DNA of 64,000 nt from Chryseobacterium sp. IHB B 17019 (lineage in GTDB: Bacteria > Bacteroidota > Bacteroidia > Flavobacteriales > Weeksellaceae), in NCBI RefSeq assembly GCF_001456155.1, contig NZ_CP013293.1, forward strand, positions 1,488,001-1,552,000, written 5' to 3'. The notes under the pieces were generated by a model, which ran no database searches, was not told the DNA's origin, and worked only from the letters and a program-made list of their open reading frames with translations. Shown piece after piece: positions 16,323-24,980 of this stretch (positions are counted from its first letter, which is position 1; each line of letters starts with the position of its first letter). The translations under genes were made by a program, and so were the position numbers.

Positions 16323-16757
16323 TTAATTAGCCGGTGCTACATTAACAGTAAGTGTAGTGGTCTTACCTCCAAAATTAATTACAAAAGTAGCGACCCCAGA
16401 ACCAGAAGGTATTCCCATTATTGATACGACTATACGACCACTCTTAGAAAGTCTACCTCCAGTAATTCTTGCTGTAAGCCCTGTAACTCCCACAGATTCG
16501 ATATAACATACTGGATATGCAGCTCCATTACCCCCGGTGTAAGGAATAGTCGTTAACATAGCGTAATATTCATCGTCTATAGCAGGTCTAAGTCTTGCAC
16601 TACCTAGGGATAATACAGAAGGCTCTGATGATTGTACAGGAGATACTTTTTCTACCGCATGAGTTGATGGATTTTGTTTAAGACCTTCTGCATTTGAAGG
16701 TAAACTAAGAAGCATTAAAAAAAGTGCTCCGCTTGCTTTTAAAATGTTTTTGTTCAT
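16323..16757 (-). CDS. Small secreted protein with one beta-sandwich repeat module
   Basis: The 144-residue product has a signal peptide ending near SNAEG. Then comes a linker rich in S, P and V, and from about residue 65 a single module of the form YTGGNGAAYP...GVTGLTARITGGRLSKSG...GVATFVINFGGKTTTLTV. From memory this resembles a repeated beta-sandwich module seen in multiple copies in large Bacteroidota surface proteins, here present once. Its function is unknown. It has its own terminator and lies between the two halves of an ABC transporter, so it is probably an insertion or a separate transcript rather than a transporter part. Confidence 0.6.
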   Translation of the reverse strand: MNKNILKASGALFLMLLSLPSNAEGLKQNPSTHAVEKVSPVQSSEPSVLSLGSARLRPAIDDEYYAMLTTIPYTGGNGAAYPVCYIESVGVTGLTARITGGRLSKSGRIVVSIMGIPSGSGVATFVINFGGKTTTLTVNVAPAN

Positions 16758-16934
16758 AGTGTATAAAATTTAAATACACTGCTTAGTCGGAGACATCTCA
16801 TAATCCTTACACTTTTTTTCACAATTATTATTCTAATCTCTGTAAAGTGCTAATAATCAATTTAATAATTTTAATAAATCGTTTAAGCTATTAAAATAAA
16901 AATAGCTTTTCATAAAAGTAAATGGTAGTAATAT

Positions 16935-17906
16935 TTATATTTTATTCTCTTTCAACAGCATCATCAATATCACAGGAATTCCAAAGATTGAGCTTATCAC
17001 ATTCAATGGGATCTGCGTTTTTTCAGCAATGATGGAGAAAAAAAGCATGATCAACATCCCCAAAAACATATTCAAAATCCATTGTTGCCAAAGTTTTGCG
17101 GGATTATAAATCAATCTGCAAAAATGGGGAACAATAATGCCTATAAATAAAATCGGCCCTAAGAATGCCGTAACTGAAGCGGAAAGCAGGGAAGAAGCAA
17201 CGATAATCAATATCTTTAAATGCTGCAGGTTTACACCCAGACTTTGAGCATAAGAAGCTCCTAATGAGTTTCCAATTAAAGGTTTTATACTTTTAAAACA
17301 AATGAATGATCCTATTAAAACTAATATCGACAAAACAACAATCTGATTTCTCGTCACCATATTATTAGCCCCAAAAGACCACAAAATATAATTTTTTAAG
17401 CTTTGATTTTCTGCGTAAAACTGAAGAAGGGAAACAACAGCTCCCGCAAAAGCCGAAACCAAAAATCCGAAGATGATTAAATACGTTTTATCCTGAAATT
17501 TTCTCGACATCGACAATAAAACTAACATTAAAAGTAAGCTTCCGGCAATCGAAGATAAACTTAGAAAACTGTTTTGAAGAAATTCCGGGAGGTCAATATT
17601 GTAAGAAAAAAAAATGTAAAAAGCCACCGAAAGGCTCGCTACAGAAGTAATTCCGAGAATATCCGGCCCAGCCAGCGGATTCTGAAAATATTCCTGCATC
17701 AGGAAACCCGAAGTAGGAATTGAAATTCCCGCCAAAAGCATTACCAATACACGGTTTACGCGAATTTCAGCAATCTGGCTGTTTGAAGAATCCTGGAAAA
17801 AATCGGATACATTTAAACTTAAAAATCCTGTGTTCAGATTAATAACCGCCATGAAAATAATTGCGATTAATAAAAGCAAACACAGGATTTTAAATTGAGT
17901 TGACAT
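16935..17906 (-). CDS. FecCD-type ABC transporter permease
   Basis: The 323-residue, highly hydrophobic protein has about nine membrane segments and the FecCD/BtuC motifs RVNRVLVMLLAGISIPTSG near residue 50, a QEYFQNPLAGPDILGI segment near residues 67-82, GASYAQSLGV near 218 and FLGPILFIGIIVPHFCR near 249. It is the channel of an iron-siderophore, haem or cobalamin importer. It starts 20 bp after the stop of the TlpA-like lipoprotein gene, so they probably share a transcript. Its ATPase partner is most likely the 15222 gene. No periplasmic binding protein or receptor is adjacent. Confidence 0.93.
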   Translation of the reverse strand: MSTQFKILCLLLLIAIIFMAVINLNTGFLSLNVSDFFQDSSNSQIAEIRVNRVLVMLLAGISIPTSGFLMQEYFQNPLAGPDILGITSVASLSVAFYIFFSYNIDLPEFLQNSFLSLSSIAGSLLLMLVLLSMSRKFQDKTYLIIFGFLVSAFAGAVVSLLQFYAENQSLKNYILWSFGANNMVTRNQIVVLSILVLIGSFICFKSIKPLIGNSLGASYAQSLGVNLQHLKILIIVASSLLSASVTAFLGPILFIGIIVPHFCRLIYNPAKLWQQWILNMFLGMLIMLFFSIIAEKTQIPLNVISSIFGIPVILMMLLKENKI

Positions 17907-17926
17907 TATCTAGTGAGTCTGTAAAC

Positions 17927-18487
17927 TTATTGTAAGAAAGAAGCGATTTTTGAATCCAGCTCTTCTTTAGATATCATCTGGGTAATCTCTTCCGTTTTGC
18001 TTCCTTTTCTTAAAAGCGTGAAAGGAATTGTCTGTCCAGACCATTGTTTAAAGTTGGATGCGAAAAAGTTTTGATCAAGCTTGTTTCCATCTACGAAAAT
18101 GGTATTCGCAGTAATTCCGTTTTGATCTGTGAAATCCTTTACTTTTGTATTCCAAACTGCTTTTTCATCCAAATTAATGAATGTAAATTTTACAGGTTTA
18201 TCCTTTAATTCATTCATTTTATTCTTAAAATCAGGGATTTCCTTGATGCAAGGCCCACACCATGTTGCAAAAAAATTGGTAACATATAATGTGTCATCTT
18301 TTTTTGCTAAAATTTTGTTGACTTCATCAATTGAGCTTTCCTTCGCGAATGAAGCATTTGCCGGAGATTCCGTATTTTCTGCTGTTGAAATGGAGTCTGT
18401 AACCGCAGTTTCATCAGTTTTCTGACCTTCTTTTTTACAACTTGCCACTGCAAACAGGACAAGCGTGGATAAAATTATCTTCTTCAT
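17927..18487 (-). CDS. TlpA-like thioredoxin-fold lipoprotein
   Basis: The 186-residue product starts with a lipoprotein signal whose lipobox ends at C17 (AVASCKK). A S/T/E-rich linker follows, then a thioredoxin fold with the active site WCGPC at residues 76-80 and the cis-proline segment TIPFTLL. It is a membrane-anchored periplasmic thiol-disulfide reductase of the TlpA/ResA group, acting on exported or cytochrome-maturation thiols. It is the first gene of a leftward pair with the FecCD permease and is divergent from the reductase gene at 18521, 33 bp away. Confidence 0.92.
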   Translation of the reverse strand: MKKIILSTLVLFAVASCKKEGQKTDETAVTDSISTAENTESPANASFAKESSIDEVNKILAKKDDTLYVTNFFATWCGPCIKEIPDFKNKMNELKDKPVKFTFINLDEKAVWNTKVKDFTDQNGITANTIFVDGNKLDQNFFASNFKQWSGQTIPFTLLRKGSKTEEITQMISKEELDSKIASFLQ

Positions 18488-18520
18488 AAATTATTTTTTA
18501 TCTATTTTTGAATTTGAAGT

Positions 18521-19645
18521 ATGGAACAACAAATCTATAAAGGGAAACTGACGCAGTTTCATTGGCTAAAAATAACGAAAAAGGAAGAACTGACCAAAAA
18601 TACTTTTTCTCTGGAATTTGAAATTCCTGAGAATCTGAAAGAGAATTTCAAATTTGAAGCGGGTCAGTTTGTAAGTATAAAATTTCAATCTCATGGTAAA
18701 GATGTCATTAATGATTACTCGATGACTTCGGCGCCTTACGAGAAAAAAATTGCATTAGGAATAAAGATAAATTCTCCTGATGGAGAGACTTCACAATTAT
18801 TCAAAAACTATAATACCGGTGACAAATTATTGGTAAGCGAACCCAGCGGCAGGTTTACTTTGGTTTCAAAACCGAGCGAATTCAGGACGATTGTGGGTTT
18901 TGCAGCAGGAATCGGAATCACACCGATTTTAAGCCATTTTAAAAATATTCTTCATAGCGAATCAAGAACGAGGATGTTTTTATTCTTTGGAAATAAAACA
19001 AGAGAGGATTTAATTTATAGAGAACAATTAGATAATCTTGCGAGGACTTGTGGAGAAAGGCTTCAGATTTTTTATTTTTTTTCCCAGGAAAAAACGTCAA
19101 ACAGTTTTTTTCACGGAAGATTAGATGATAAAAAATTAAGTTTAATTATTAATCAAATTCTACATTTAGACGATACTGATGAAGAATCTACTATTTGGGA
19201 TGCTGTAGACGAAGTTTTAATCTGCGGAAAAGGAGATATGATTAAAACTCTTGCCAACGCATGTTACCATCATGGCATTCCGAAGAAAAATATTCACTTT
19301 GAGCTTTTTGAAGAATATAATGACGATATTTACCCTATTGAAAAAGAATTTCCGTTGATAGAAAATGTGGAAGTAGAGTTCAAAATGTTAGGAAAACAAT
19401 ATCAAACTGAGCTTCCTGATAATAAAGAAAAGATACTTCAGCAGTTATTAATTCAGAAATTTCAGGTTCCTTATTCTTGTAAATCAGGAATCTGTGGCAG
19501 CTGTGAATGTATTTTGGAAGAAGGCGAGGTTGAACTGCTGGAAAATGAATATTTAACGGAAAAAGAAGAGGAAAAAGGACATATTTTAGCCTGTATGTCA
19601 ATTGCGAAAAGCAAAAAAATAAAACTTAATTTTGATCTTACTTGA
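18521..19645 (+). CDS. FAD/2Fe-2S ferredoxin reductase-type oxidoreductase (PaaE-like)
   Basis: The 374-residue protein has three parts. An FAD-binding barrel contains NDYSMTSAP near residue 67, an NAD(P)-binding domain contains GFAAGIGITPI near residue 126, and a C-terminal plant-type ferredoxin domain has its four ligands at C320, C325, C328 and C358 in the C-x4-C-x2-C-x29-C pattern. This domain order is that of PaaE and of flavohaemoprotein-like reductases that pass electrons from NAD(P)H to an oxygenase or other acceptor. Its partner is not in the window. A -7 box TATTTTTG ends only 11 bp before the start, implying a very short leader. It couples to the next gene through a 4-bp overlap. 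Confidence 0.9.
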   Translation: MEQQIYKGKLTQFHWLKITKKEELTKNTFSLEFEIPENLKENFKFEAGQFVSIKFQSHGKDVINDYSMTSAPYEKKIALGIKINSPDGETSQLFKNYNTGDKLLVSEPSGRFTLVSKPSEFRTIVGFAAGIGITPILSHFKNILHSESRTRMFLFFGNKTREDLIYREQLDNLARTCGERLQIFYFFSQEKTSNSFFHGRLDDKKLSLIINQILHLDDTDEESTIWDAVDEVLICGKGDMIKTLANACYHHGIPKKNIHFELFEEYNDDIYPIEKEFPLIENVEVEFKMLGKQYQTELPDNKEKILQQLLIQKFQVPYSCKSGICGSCECILEEGEVELLENEYLTEKEEEKGHILACMSIAKSKKIKLNFDLT

Positions 19646-20259
19646 GAATTGTCAAAAACATATTTAACCTGATTATCATATCAATAGAAATAGGGATTCT
19701 ATTGATATGTCTTGCTAATGCATGGGTTTTTGCTTTGACAGACGGAAGAACATATACTAAAATCTCAAAAATTCCGCCCCGGGAAATTGCGCTTGTTTTA
19801 GGAACTTCGCCTAAGATGAGATCGGGCCAGTCTAATCCTTATTTTACGAAAAGGATGGACGCCACAGCGCTGCTTTATCATCATGGAAAAATCAAACAGA
19901 TTATTGTAAGCGGTGAAAAAAGCAGGGGATACGACGAGCCTGCCGCTATGAAAAACTATCTGGTTTATCAGGAAGGTGTGCCGGAAGATATCATCATTGA
20001 AGACCCGAAGGGTTTTAACACCTACAAAAGCATTTTGCGTTGTAAAGATATTTATAAAAAAGATAATATTATCATTGTTTCACAGGGTTTCCACAACCTT
20101 CGCGCCTTGCTTTTTGCCAGGAATAATAGTATGAATGCTCTGGGTTTTGATGCACAGGATGTGAATAAGCCGGAAAGCTACTACAGGAACCAGTTTCGGG
20201 AGATTCTCGCAAGAACGGTTGCTGTAGTATATTTTGCACTGGGAATTTCTCCGGATTAG
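19642..20259 (+). CDS. SanA/YdcF-like DUF218 membrane protein
   Basis: The 205-residue product starts at a TTG that overlaps the preceding TGA stop (TTGA). No ATG exists before the membrane segment, so TTG is the credible start and indicates translational coupling. An N-terminal transmembrane helix (residues 6-30) is followed by the DUF218 domain: ALVLGTSP near 53, YFTKRMDATALLYHHGKIKQIIVSGE, and SQGFHNLRALLFAR with the conserved histidine. SanA proteins contribute to envelope barrier function and vancomycin resistance at high temperature. The enzymatic reaction is not known. Confidence 0.88.
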   Translation: MRIVKNIFNLIIISIEIGILLICLANAWVFALTDGRTYTKISKIPPREIALVLGTSPKMRSGQSNPYFTKRMDATALLYHHGKIKQIIVSGEKSRGYDEPAAMKNYLVYQEGVPEDIIIEDPKGFNTYKSILRCKDIYKKDNIIIVSQGFHNLRALLFARNNSMNALGFDAQDVNKPESYYRNQFREILARTVAVVYFALGISPD

Positions 20260-22853
20260 AAAGGATAACCGAATGCGATATTCAATGTAGGCTTGAAAGG
20301 CTGGAAATATTTTAATCTCCATCTGTCGCCTTCCGGCTTGTTCGGGTCATATATTTTATACGCCAAATCCAGTCTTAATGTGATATAGGCTACATTAACC
20401 CTCAACCCGAATCCACTTCCTATACCTACTTGTTTGAAGAATTTATTAAACTTAAATTCATCCCCATATCCGTCATTATAATTTTTGAGGCTCCATGTAT
20501 TACCGATATCAGTAAATAATGCCCCTTCATACATATCATTGAAAGGAACCCGCAATTCTATATTTGTTGTAAGCTTCACATTGTCTGTGATATATGTACG
20601 AACCCTCTCATCTACCTGAGAATCTGCCGGACCCAATCCGCCAAAAGCCACCCAAGCCCTGATATCATTGGAACCTCCATTAAAATAAGACCTGATAACA
20701 GGCATGCTTTCAGAGTTTCCGTACGGAATCCCGACTCCTACGAACTGACGAAGAACAAGGGTATTTCTATTAAATTTAAAATACTTTCTTACATCAAAAT
20801 CAAACTTCACAAACTGAGCATAAGGAATACCGAAGATGGTCTTTGCTGCACCGGTTACAATTCCTCCGTCATTTCTTTTTTGATTGAAAATGCTGAATAT
20901 ATTTCCGGCTAATTCCACTTTTCCATTAAAATAAAAGGCATTAGGATAATCTTTTTTTCCAATTTCATTATAAACAAAATTATAAATCATGGAAGAAATT
21001 AAAACATCCTCGGTTTGCCTGTCTTTATTTACTAAAGTACCAATGAATGCATTGTAAAGGTTGTCATATTCAGGGCCTAAATTCTCCTGATAAGTAAGAT
21101 CATCCGTAATTTGCTCTGAAACCTGATCTCTTGTAAGTTGGCCTGAGTTGTATTTTGCAGCAACATCAGGATGAGATTGGAAATAATTTTCGAAAACTTC
21201 ATCCAAAACCTCTCTGTCATTTACAAAATAATCATAATATGCATCCTTATTTTTGGTTAAACTCAACTGTGTATTAAAAATTGTCAGCCTGTGAGAAACC
21301 TTATCATTAACTGTTGCCAGATAATTTAAACCTGTATTGAAATTCACCCTTCCCAATCCAATATTATTCTGAACCGAGGCCCCTAAAACAATAGATGAAG
21401 TAGGGCTGTATCTTTTAGGTAGTAATTTATAATAATCGAATGGCAGCAATAATCTTGGAAAATTAAGGGATGCCTGAGCAGATAATTCATAGGCTAAAAC
21501 CCTCTTGCTTATATCTTTTGGGCTTCTTATGGAACCAAAAGTTCCGGAAAGACTCGTGGAAAGGTTTTCTGCGCCGCCAAAGATATTCCTTGTTGTAAGA
21601 TCAATCGAAGGTGAAACTCCCAGATTTAAAAGTTGGGAATAATTAATATCTGTTCCTACTTTTAGCTCATACTTAGGAAGTGGCTTCAAAATATACATTA
21701 CATCAATAATACTGTCATTAGGAGATGTTCCGCCACCACGTCTTAAAGAATCCCTTGCTTTGAGGATACTAAAGTTATTCATTGACAGTAGATTCCTTTT
21801 TGTAAGATCAAATTTTTTCTGATCATAAACCTGTTTACTGCCAACCGTGATTGCTCTCCAGATCGCACGGTTATTATATTGATTTGTGGTTTTGTGAAAC
21901 CTGATTCCCCTTAAGCTATCTTTCGTTGTATTTTTTGGGAAATCATTCATTTCATCAACAATAGCCACATCTATATTTCCGACGGTTGCTATTTTGTATG
22001 GCGTATCCAGAGAATCTCTGTGAATTTCTAACGTCAGAGGAACCTGTTTTCTGCTTTTAATAGAATCGGCAACGAAATATATTTCGTCTCCAAGGCTGTT
22101 AAATTTATAATATCCATATTCCCTCATCAGATCATTAATTCTTGTAACTTCTTTTTCAAGCACCGTCTGATCGAGAATCTGCCCTTGCTTTATCAACGTC
22201 TCATGAAGCTTTTGCTGATAAATATTTTTTACGTTTGGATCTGTAATATTATAATAATATTCTTTGATATAAGTAGGATCTTTGTGAGTGATAAAATAAG
22301 TGACCGCAGCTTTTTTAGCCGCAGAATCAAGATCATGCTTGAATTTCACTTCTGCATCCCAATAACCGCGATAGGTAAGCCTTTTTTCAATAGACTGAGC
22401 ACCTTTTTCCGTTTTTGTCTGATCCAGAATTACAGGAGCAGAACCCCAACTGTGATACAATCTGTCGAAAAACAAGCTTTTCCCGATACTGCTTTTCATG
22501 TCGTATTTTACGAAAAGAGAGTCTCTTAATTTCTGATCTCTCAATTCATTAGGATAAGTCATGTATTCATTGAGAAGGGTATCATATTTTGGATTTGCGG
22601 CATTGTACAGCCACAAACTTAAGGGCATAAAAAGAATTTGCCTTTTGTTTGGCTTTTGCTGAACATAGCTTTTCAGCTCACCGTCGAAAGGTTCTTTTTT
22701 ATCTTCAAACTCAAAATTATTTTTTACAAGCAGATATTCACCATCAGGAACTTTTTTAGTCGTGCTGCAAGCATACAATAGACCAACAAATGTTGCAAAT
22801 GAGATAATTTTATAATATTTTTGAGGAGAATTCTTATAATGCTTACAGCTCAT
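20256..22853 (-). CDS. tamL: TamL, lipoprotein of the BamA/TamA superfamily
   Basis: The 865-residue product begins with a lipobox (LLYACSTTKK), contains POTRA-like alpha-beta segments through about residue 390, and ends in a BamA-type 16-stranded barrel. The barrel has the conserved VRSYFNGGSNDIRAW region near residue 725 and terminates in FGYPF. In Bacteroidota the TamA role is filled by this lipid-anchored form, TamL, which pairs with the inner-membrane protein TamB in outer membrane assembly; tamB is not in this window. The start at 22853 overlaps the divergent methyltransferase coding region by 15 bp, and no later start lies before the lipobox, so the overlap is probably real. Confidence 0.92.
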   Translation of the reverse strand: MSCKHYKNSPQKYYKIISFATFVGLLYACSTTKKVPDGEYLLVKNNFEFEDKKEPFDGELKSYVQQKPNKRQILFMPLSLWLYNAANPKYDTLLNEYMTYPNELRDQKLRDSLFVKYDMKSSIGKSLFFDRLYHSWGSAPVILDQTKTEKGAQSIEKRLTYRGYWDAEVKFKHDLDSAAKKAAVTYFITHKDPTYIKEYYYNITDPNVKNIYQQKLHETLIKQGQILDQTVLEKEVTRINDLMREYGYYKFNSLGDEIYFVADSIKSRKQVPLTLEIHRDSLDTPYKIATVGNIDVAIVDEMNDFPKNTTKDSLRGIRFHKTTNQYNNRAIWRAITVGSKQVYDQKKFDLTKRNLLSMNNFSILKARDSLRRGGGTSPNDSIIDVMYILKPLPKYELKVGTDINYSQLLNLGVSPSIDLTTRNIFGGAENLSTSLSGTFGSIRSPKDISKRVLAYELSAQASLNFPRLLLPFDYYKLLPKRYSPTSSIVLGASVQNNIGLGRVNFNTGLNYLATVNDKVSHRLTIFNTQLSLTKNKDAYYDYFVNDREVLDEVFENYFQSHPDVAAKYNSGQLTRDQVSEQITDDLTYQENLGPEYDNLYNAFIGTLVNKDRQTEDVLISSMIYNFVYNEIGKKDYPNAFYFNGKVELAGNIFSIFNQKRNDGGIVTGAAKTIFGIPYAQFVKFDFDVRKYFKFNRNTLVLRQFVGVGIPYGNSESMPVIRSYFNGGSNDIRAWVAFGGLGPADSQVDERVRTYITDNVKLTTNIELRVPFNDMYEGALFTDIGNTWSLKNYNDGYGDEFKFNKFFKQVGIGSGFGLRVNVAYITLRLDLAYKIYDPNKPEGDRWRLKYFQPFKPTLNIAFGYPF

Positions 22854-23570
22854 ACAATAAAAATTTTACAGTCTTTAGATAAAAAGAAGTTCAGACAAAA
22901 ATACAATTTGTTTTTGGTTGAAGGTAATAAAATCATTTGTGAACTTTTTAATTCTAACTTTAAAATTAAAGAAATATTCTCTACCGATCCGCAAAAATTG
23001 GACCGTACTGATATACCTGTTACCCATATCTCTGAAAATGAGTTAAAAAAAATTAGTTTTCTTCAAAATCCGAAAGATTCTGTGGCGGTTTGCTACCTGG
23101 AAACTGAAGAACAATTTGAAGATCAGAATATTCAGCTGGTACTTGATGGGATCCAGGATCCGGGTAATTTAGGGACAATAATCAGACTGGCAGACTGGTT
23201 CGGAATTGAGCAGATTATCTGTAGTGAAGATACGGTTGATTTTTATAATCCGAAGGTGATTATGGCAAGTATGGGATCTTTTACAAGGGTAAATCTCGTT
23301 TATACAAATTTAGTTGAATACCTTTCAAATACAGAAAATGTAAATATCGGGACGGATATGGAAGGGGAAAATATTTATACTTTTAAAAAGCCTGAGAAAA
23401 TCAATTTGATTCTGGGTAATGAGGGCAACGGAATGCGTCCGGAAACAGAAAAGCTCCTTCGAAAGAGCATTAGCATCCCAAGATTCGGGAAATCGCAGTC
23501 CACAGAAAGCCTGAATGTTTCTATGGCGGCGGGAATTATTCTGGGGCAACTGTTTTCAGATAGAAATTAG
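22839..23570 (+). CDS. TrmH/SpoU family RNA 2'-O-methyltransferase
   Basis: The 243-residue product starts at the ATG at 22839. A GAGGAG-like site at 22823-22830 supports this start over an upstream TTG. The N-terminal substrate-binding region is followed by the SPOUT knot with motif 1 LDGIQDPGNLGTIIR near residue 106, motif 2 LILGNEGNGM near 191 and motif 3 SLNVSMAAGIILGQL near 224. Members methylate a ribose in 23S rRNA or tRNA. The exact position is not predictable, so no rlm symbol is assigned. The 5' ends of this gene and tamL overlap on opposite strands. Confidence 0.92.
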   Translation: MLTAHTIKILQSLDKKKFRQKYNLFLVEGNKIICELFNSNFKIKEIFSTDPQKLDRTDIPVTHISENELKKISFLQNPKDSVAVCYLETEEQFEDQNIQLVLDGIQDPGNLGTIIRLADWFGIEQIICSEDTVDFYNPKVIMASMGSFTRVNLVYTNLVEYLSNTENVNIGTDMEGENIYTFKKPEKINLILGNEGNGMRPETEKLLRKSISIPRFGKSQSTESLNVSMAAGIILGQLFSDRN

Positions 23571-23573
23571 ATA

Positions 23574-23652
23574 TTAGAAGTTAGAAGTTAGAAGTTAGTT
23601 TTACGCAATATATTAAACTAATTTCTAACTTCTAGTTTCTAGCCTCTAAATA
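23574..23652. repeat. Inverted heptamer element, copy A
   Basis: Three TTAGAAG heptamers plus TTAG (23574-23598), a spacer of about 19 bp, then five heptamers CTAATTT, CTAACTT, CTAGTTT, CTAGCCT and CTAAATA (23618-23652). It begins three bases after the methyltransferase stop and runs into the stop of the convergent gene. Copy B at 49996-50065 has the same design. Confidence 0.75.
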
Positions 23653-24143
23653 AGCTGTTCCATACTGGAAACACTTTTATTTTTCTGATAATTTTCAAGT
23701 TTTTTTCTTACGAATTTCAAAGCAATAGGAGCGAGGTAAATCAATGCGGCACCCAGGATTTTTTTCTTCCAGCTGGAACTTGTTAAGTTTTTCTTGGCAT
23801 AATTTCCTACAAATGCTGTAATAGCCAGCTTTATAAGTGCATCACCTGCCCCTCCTTTAAAGGCTGAGCTTGCGATCCCCATTGCTGTATTCTTGCTGAT
23901 GAACGCATCTTTAATTTCGGATGTGATCTGTTTTGCGATAACGTCTTTTCTGAGAACAACCTTTTCATCACCGTCATCATCTACTTTTTCCTGCAGATAC
24001 TGATCTGTCAAACCGTTGGTGAATGCACTCAAACTTTCTTTTGTATTCTTAAACGTAAGAAGATTTTCCAAATCGTTGATTTCAGTTTTCAACAGTTTTT
24101 TCTTTCTTCTTAGTTCTTCTAAGCTCTCATACTCTCTGCCCAT
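23646..24143 (-). CDS. Hypothetical protein of the YtxH/holin-like cluster
   Basis: The 165-residue product has an N-terminal coiled coil (EELRRKKKLLKTEINDLENLL), a D/E-rich middle and a C-terminal part with a hydrophobic segment (ILGAALIYLAPIALKFV) near residues 128-144. It is not recognised as a named family. It starts 3 bp after the holin-like gene and is the third member of a leftward cluster with that gene and ytxH, so a role in the envelope or stress response is inferred from neighbours only. Its stop codon lies inside heptamer element A. Confidence 0.75.
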   Translation of the reverse strand: MGREYESLEELRRKKKLLKTEINDLENLLTFKNTKESLSAFTNGLTDQYLQEKVDDDGDEKVVLRKDVIAKQITSEIKDAFISKNTAMGIASSAFKGGAGDALIKLAITAFVGNYAKKNLTSSSWKKKILGAALIYLAPIALKFVRKKLENYQKNKSVSSMEQLI

Positions 24144-24146
24144 AGT

Positions 24147-24455
24147 TTAATAATTTAAAAATTTAATAACCTGATCTGCTACATAATTTACGATTTTCTT
24201 TTTAAAAATAATAATAACAATCATTATTAAAAGATAAAAAGCCGCAACAATAAGGAATCCATAGGAATATTCGCCCAATGCTTTTCCTATAAGGAATGCG
24301 ATTCCGAAATTGAACAGAATAATAAAAAAACCAAAGGCAACCAGTAATACGACGAAATAAGTGATCATTCCGGCAGAAAGAGAAGACTTTTCAGTGGCTT
24401 CAATTTTAAGAAGATCTATCCTTTTGGAAGCATATTCTTTTATAGTTTCAATCAT
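24147..24455 (-). CDS. Holin-like/YqjE-type membrane protein
   Basis: The 102-residue product has two strong transmembrane helices (about residues 29-52 and 62-84) joined by a short glycine-containing loop, preceded by an amphipathic segment ERIDLLKIEATEKSS-like region. It fits the putative actinobacterial holin-X / phage holin family (PF07332) and the YqjE-type proteins often found with YtxH-like genes. Nothing suggests phage origin. Function is not established. The cluster order is ytxH, this gene, then the 165-residue protein. Confidence 0.8.
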   Translation of the reverse strand: MIETIKEYASKRIDLLKIEATEKSSLSAGMITYFVVLLVAFGFFIILFNFGIAFLIGKALGEYSYGFLIVAAFYLLIMIVIIIFKKKIVNYVADQVIKFLNY

Positions 24456-24540
24456 CGTTTTTTTTTAAAAAGTTACAAAAAAAGGAACTTTTACGTATAA
24501 AGTCCCTTCTCATAATTTACCTAAAAGAATAAATTATTTA

Positions 24541-24885
24541 TTATTTTAGATCATTCAGCTCTGATTCTACATTTTTTACTACGTCTGCAGTTTTAGAAAC
24601 AATCTGATCTTTGTATTTGTCATATCCGTCTTTTACCGTATGTGCTACATTACTTGCTGTTTCTTTGAATGTAGAAGAAATATTACCATATTGATCTTTT
24701 ACTTTTTCAGAAACTTCTCCGTATTTGTTTTTAGCCTGATCTTTAAGATCGTTGGCTTTAGTTTTTATCTTCTTCCTTGTTTCCTTACCTTCTTCCGGAG
24801 CATAAAGCATTCCTAAAATTACACCTGCTGCAGCACCTGCAAGAAGTCCTGCCAAAATACCCGCTGTATTGTTTTTTTTAGACAT
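24541..24885 (-). CDS. YtxH domain protein
   Basis: The 114-residue product has the YtxH signature: an N-terminal glycine/alanine transmembrane helix (ILAGLLAGAAAGVILGMLYAP) immediately followed by EEGKETRKKIK, then a long amphipathic, LEA-like helix rich in K, D, E and S. Such proteins are linked to general stress and envelope protection. It is the first gene of a three-gene leftward cluster, 86 bp before the holin-like gene. Confidence 0.88.
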   Translation of the reverse strand: MSKKNNTAGILAGLLAGAAAGVILGMLYAPEEGKETRKKIKTKANDLKDQAKNKYGEVSEKVKDQYGNISSTFKETASNVAHTVKDGYDKYKDQIVSKTADVVKNVESELNDLK

Positions 24886-24980
24886 TTTTTGTTTTTTTAA
24901 TAGTTAAAATAATATTAGTTTTTACAGTATTAAAGCGTACAATTAACATACCAAAAGGGGAGAATGACTATTAAAAAATG

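Noticed and set aside
24147-24455. Prophage holin
   Set aside because: No lysin, structural or integrase gene is near. It is the YqjE-type partner of YtxH.
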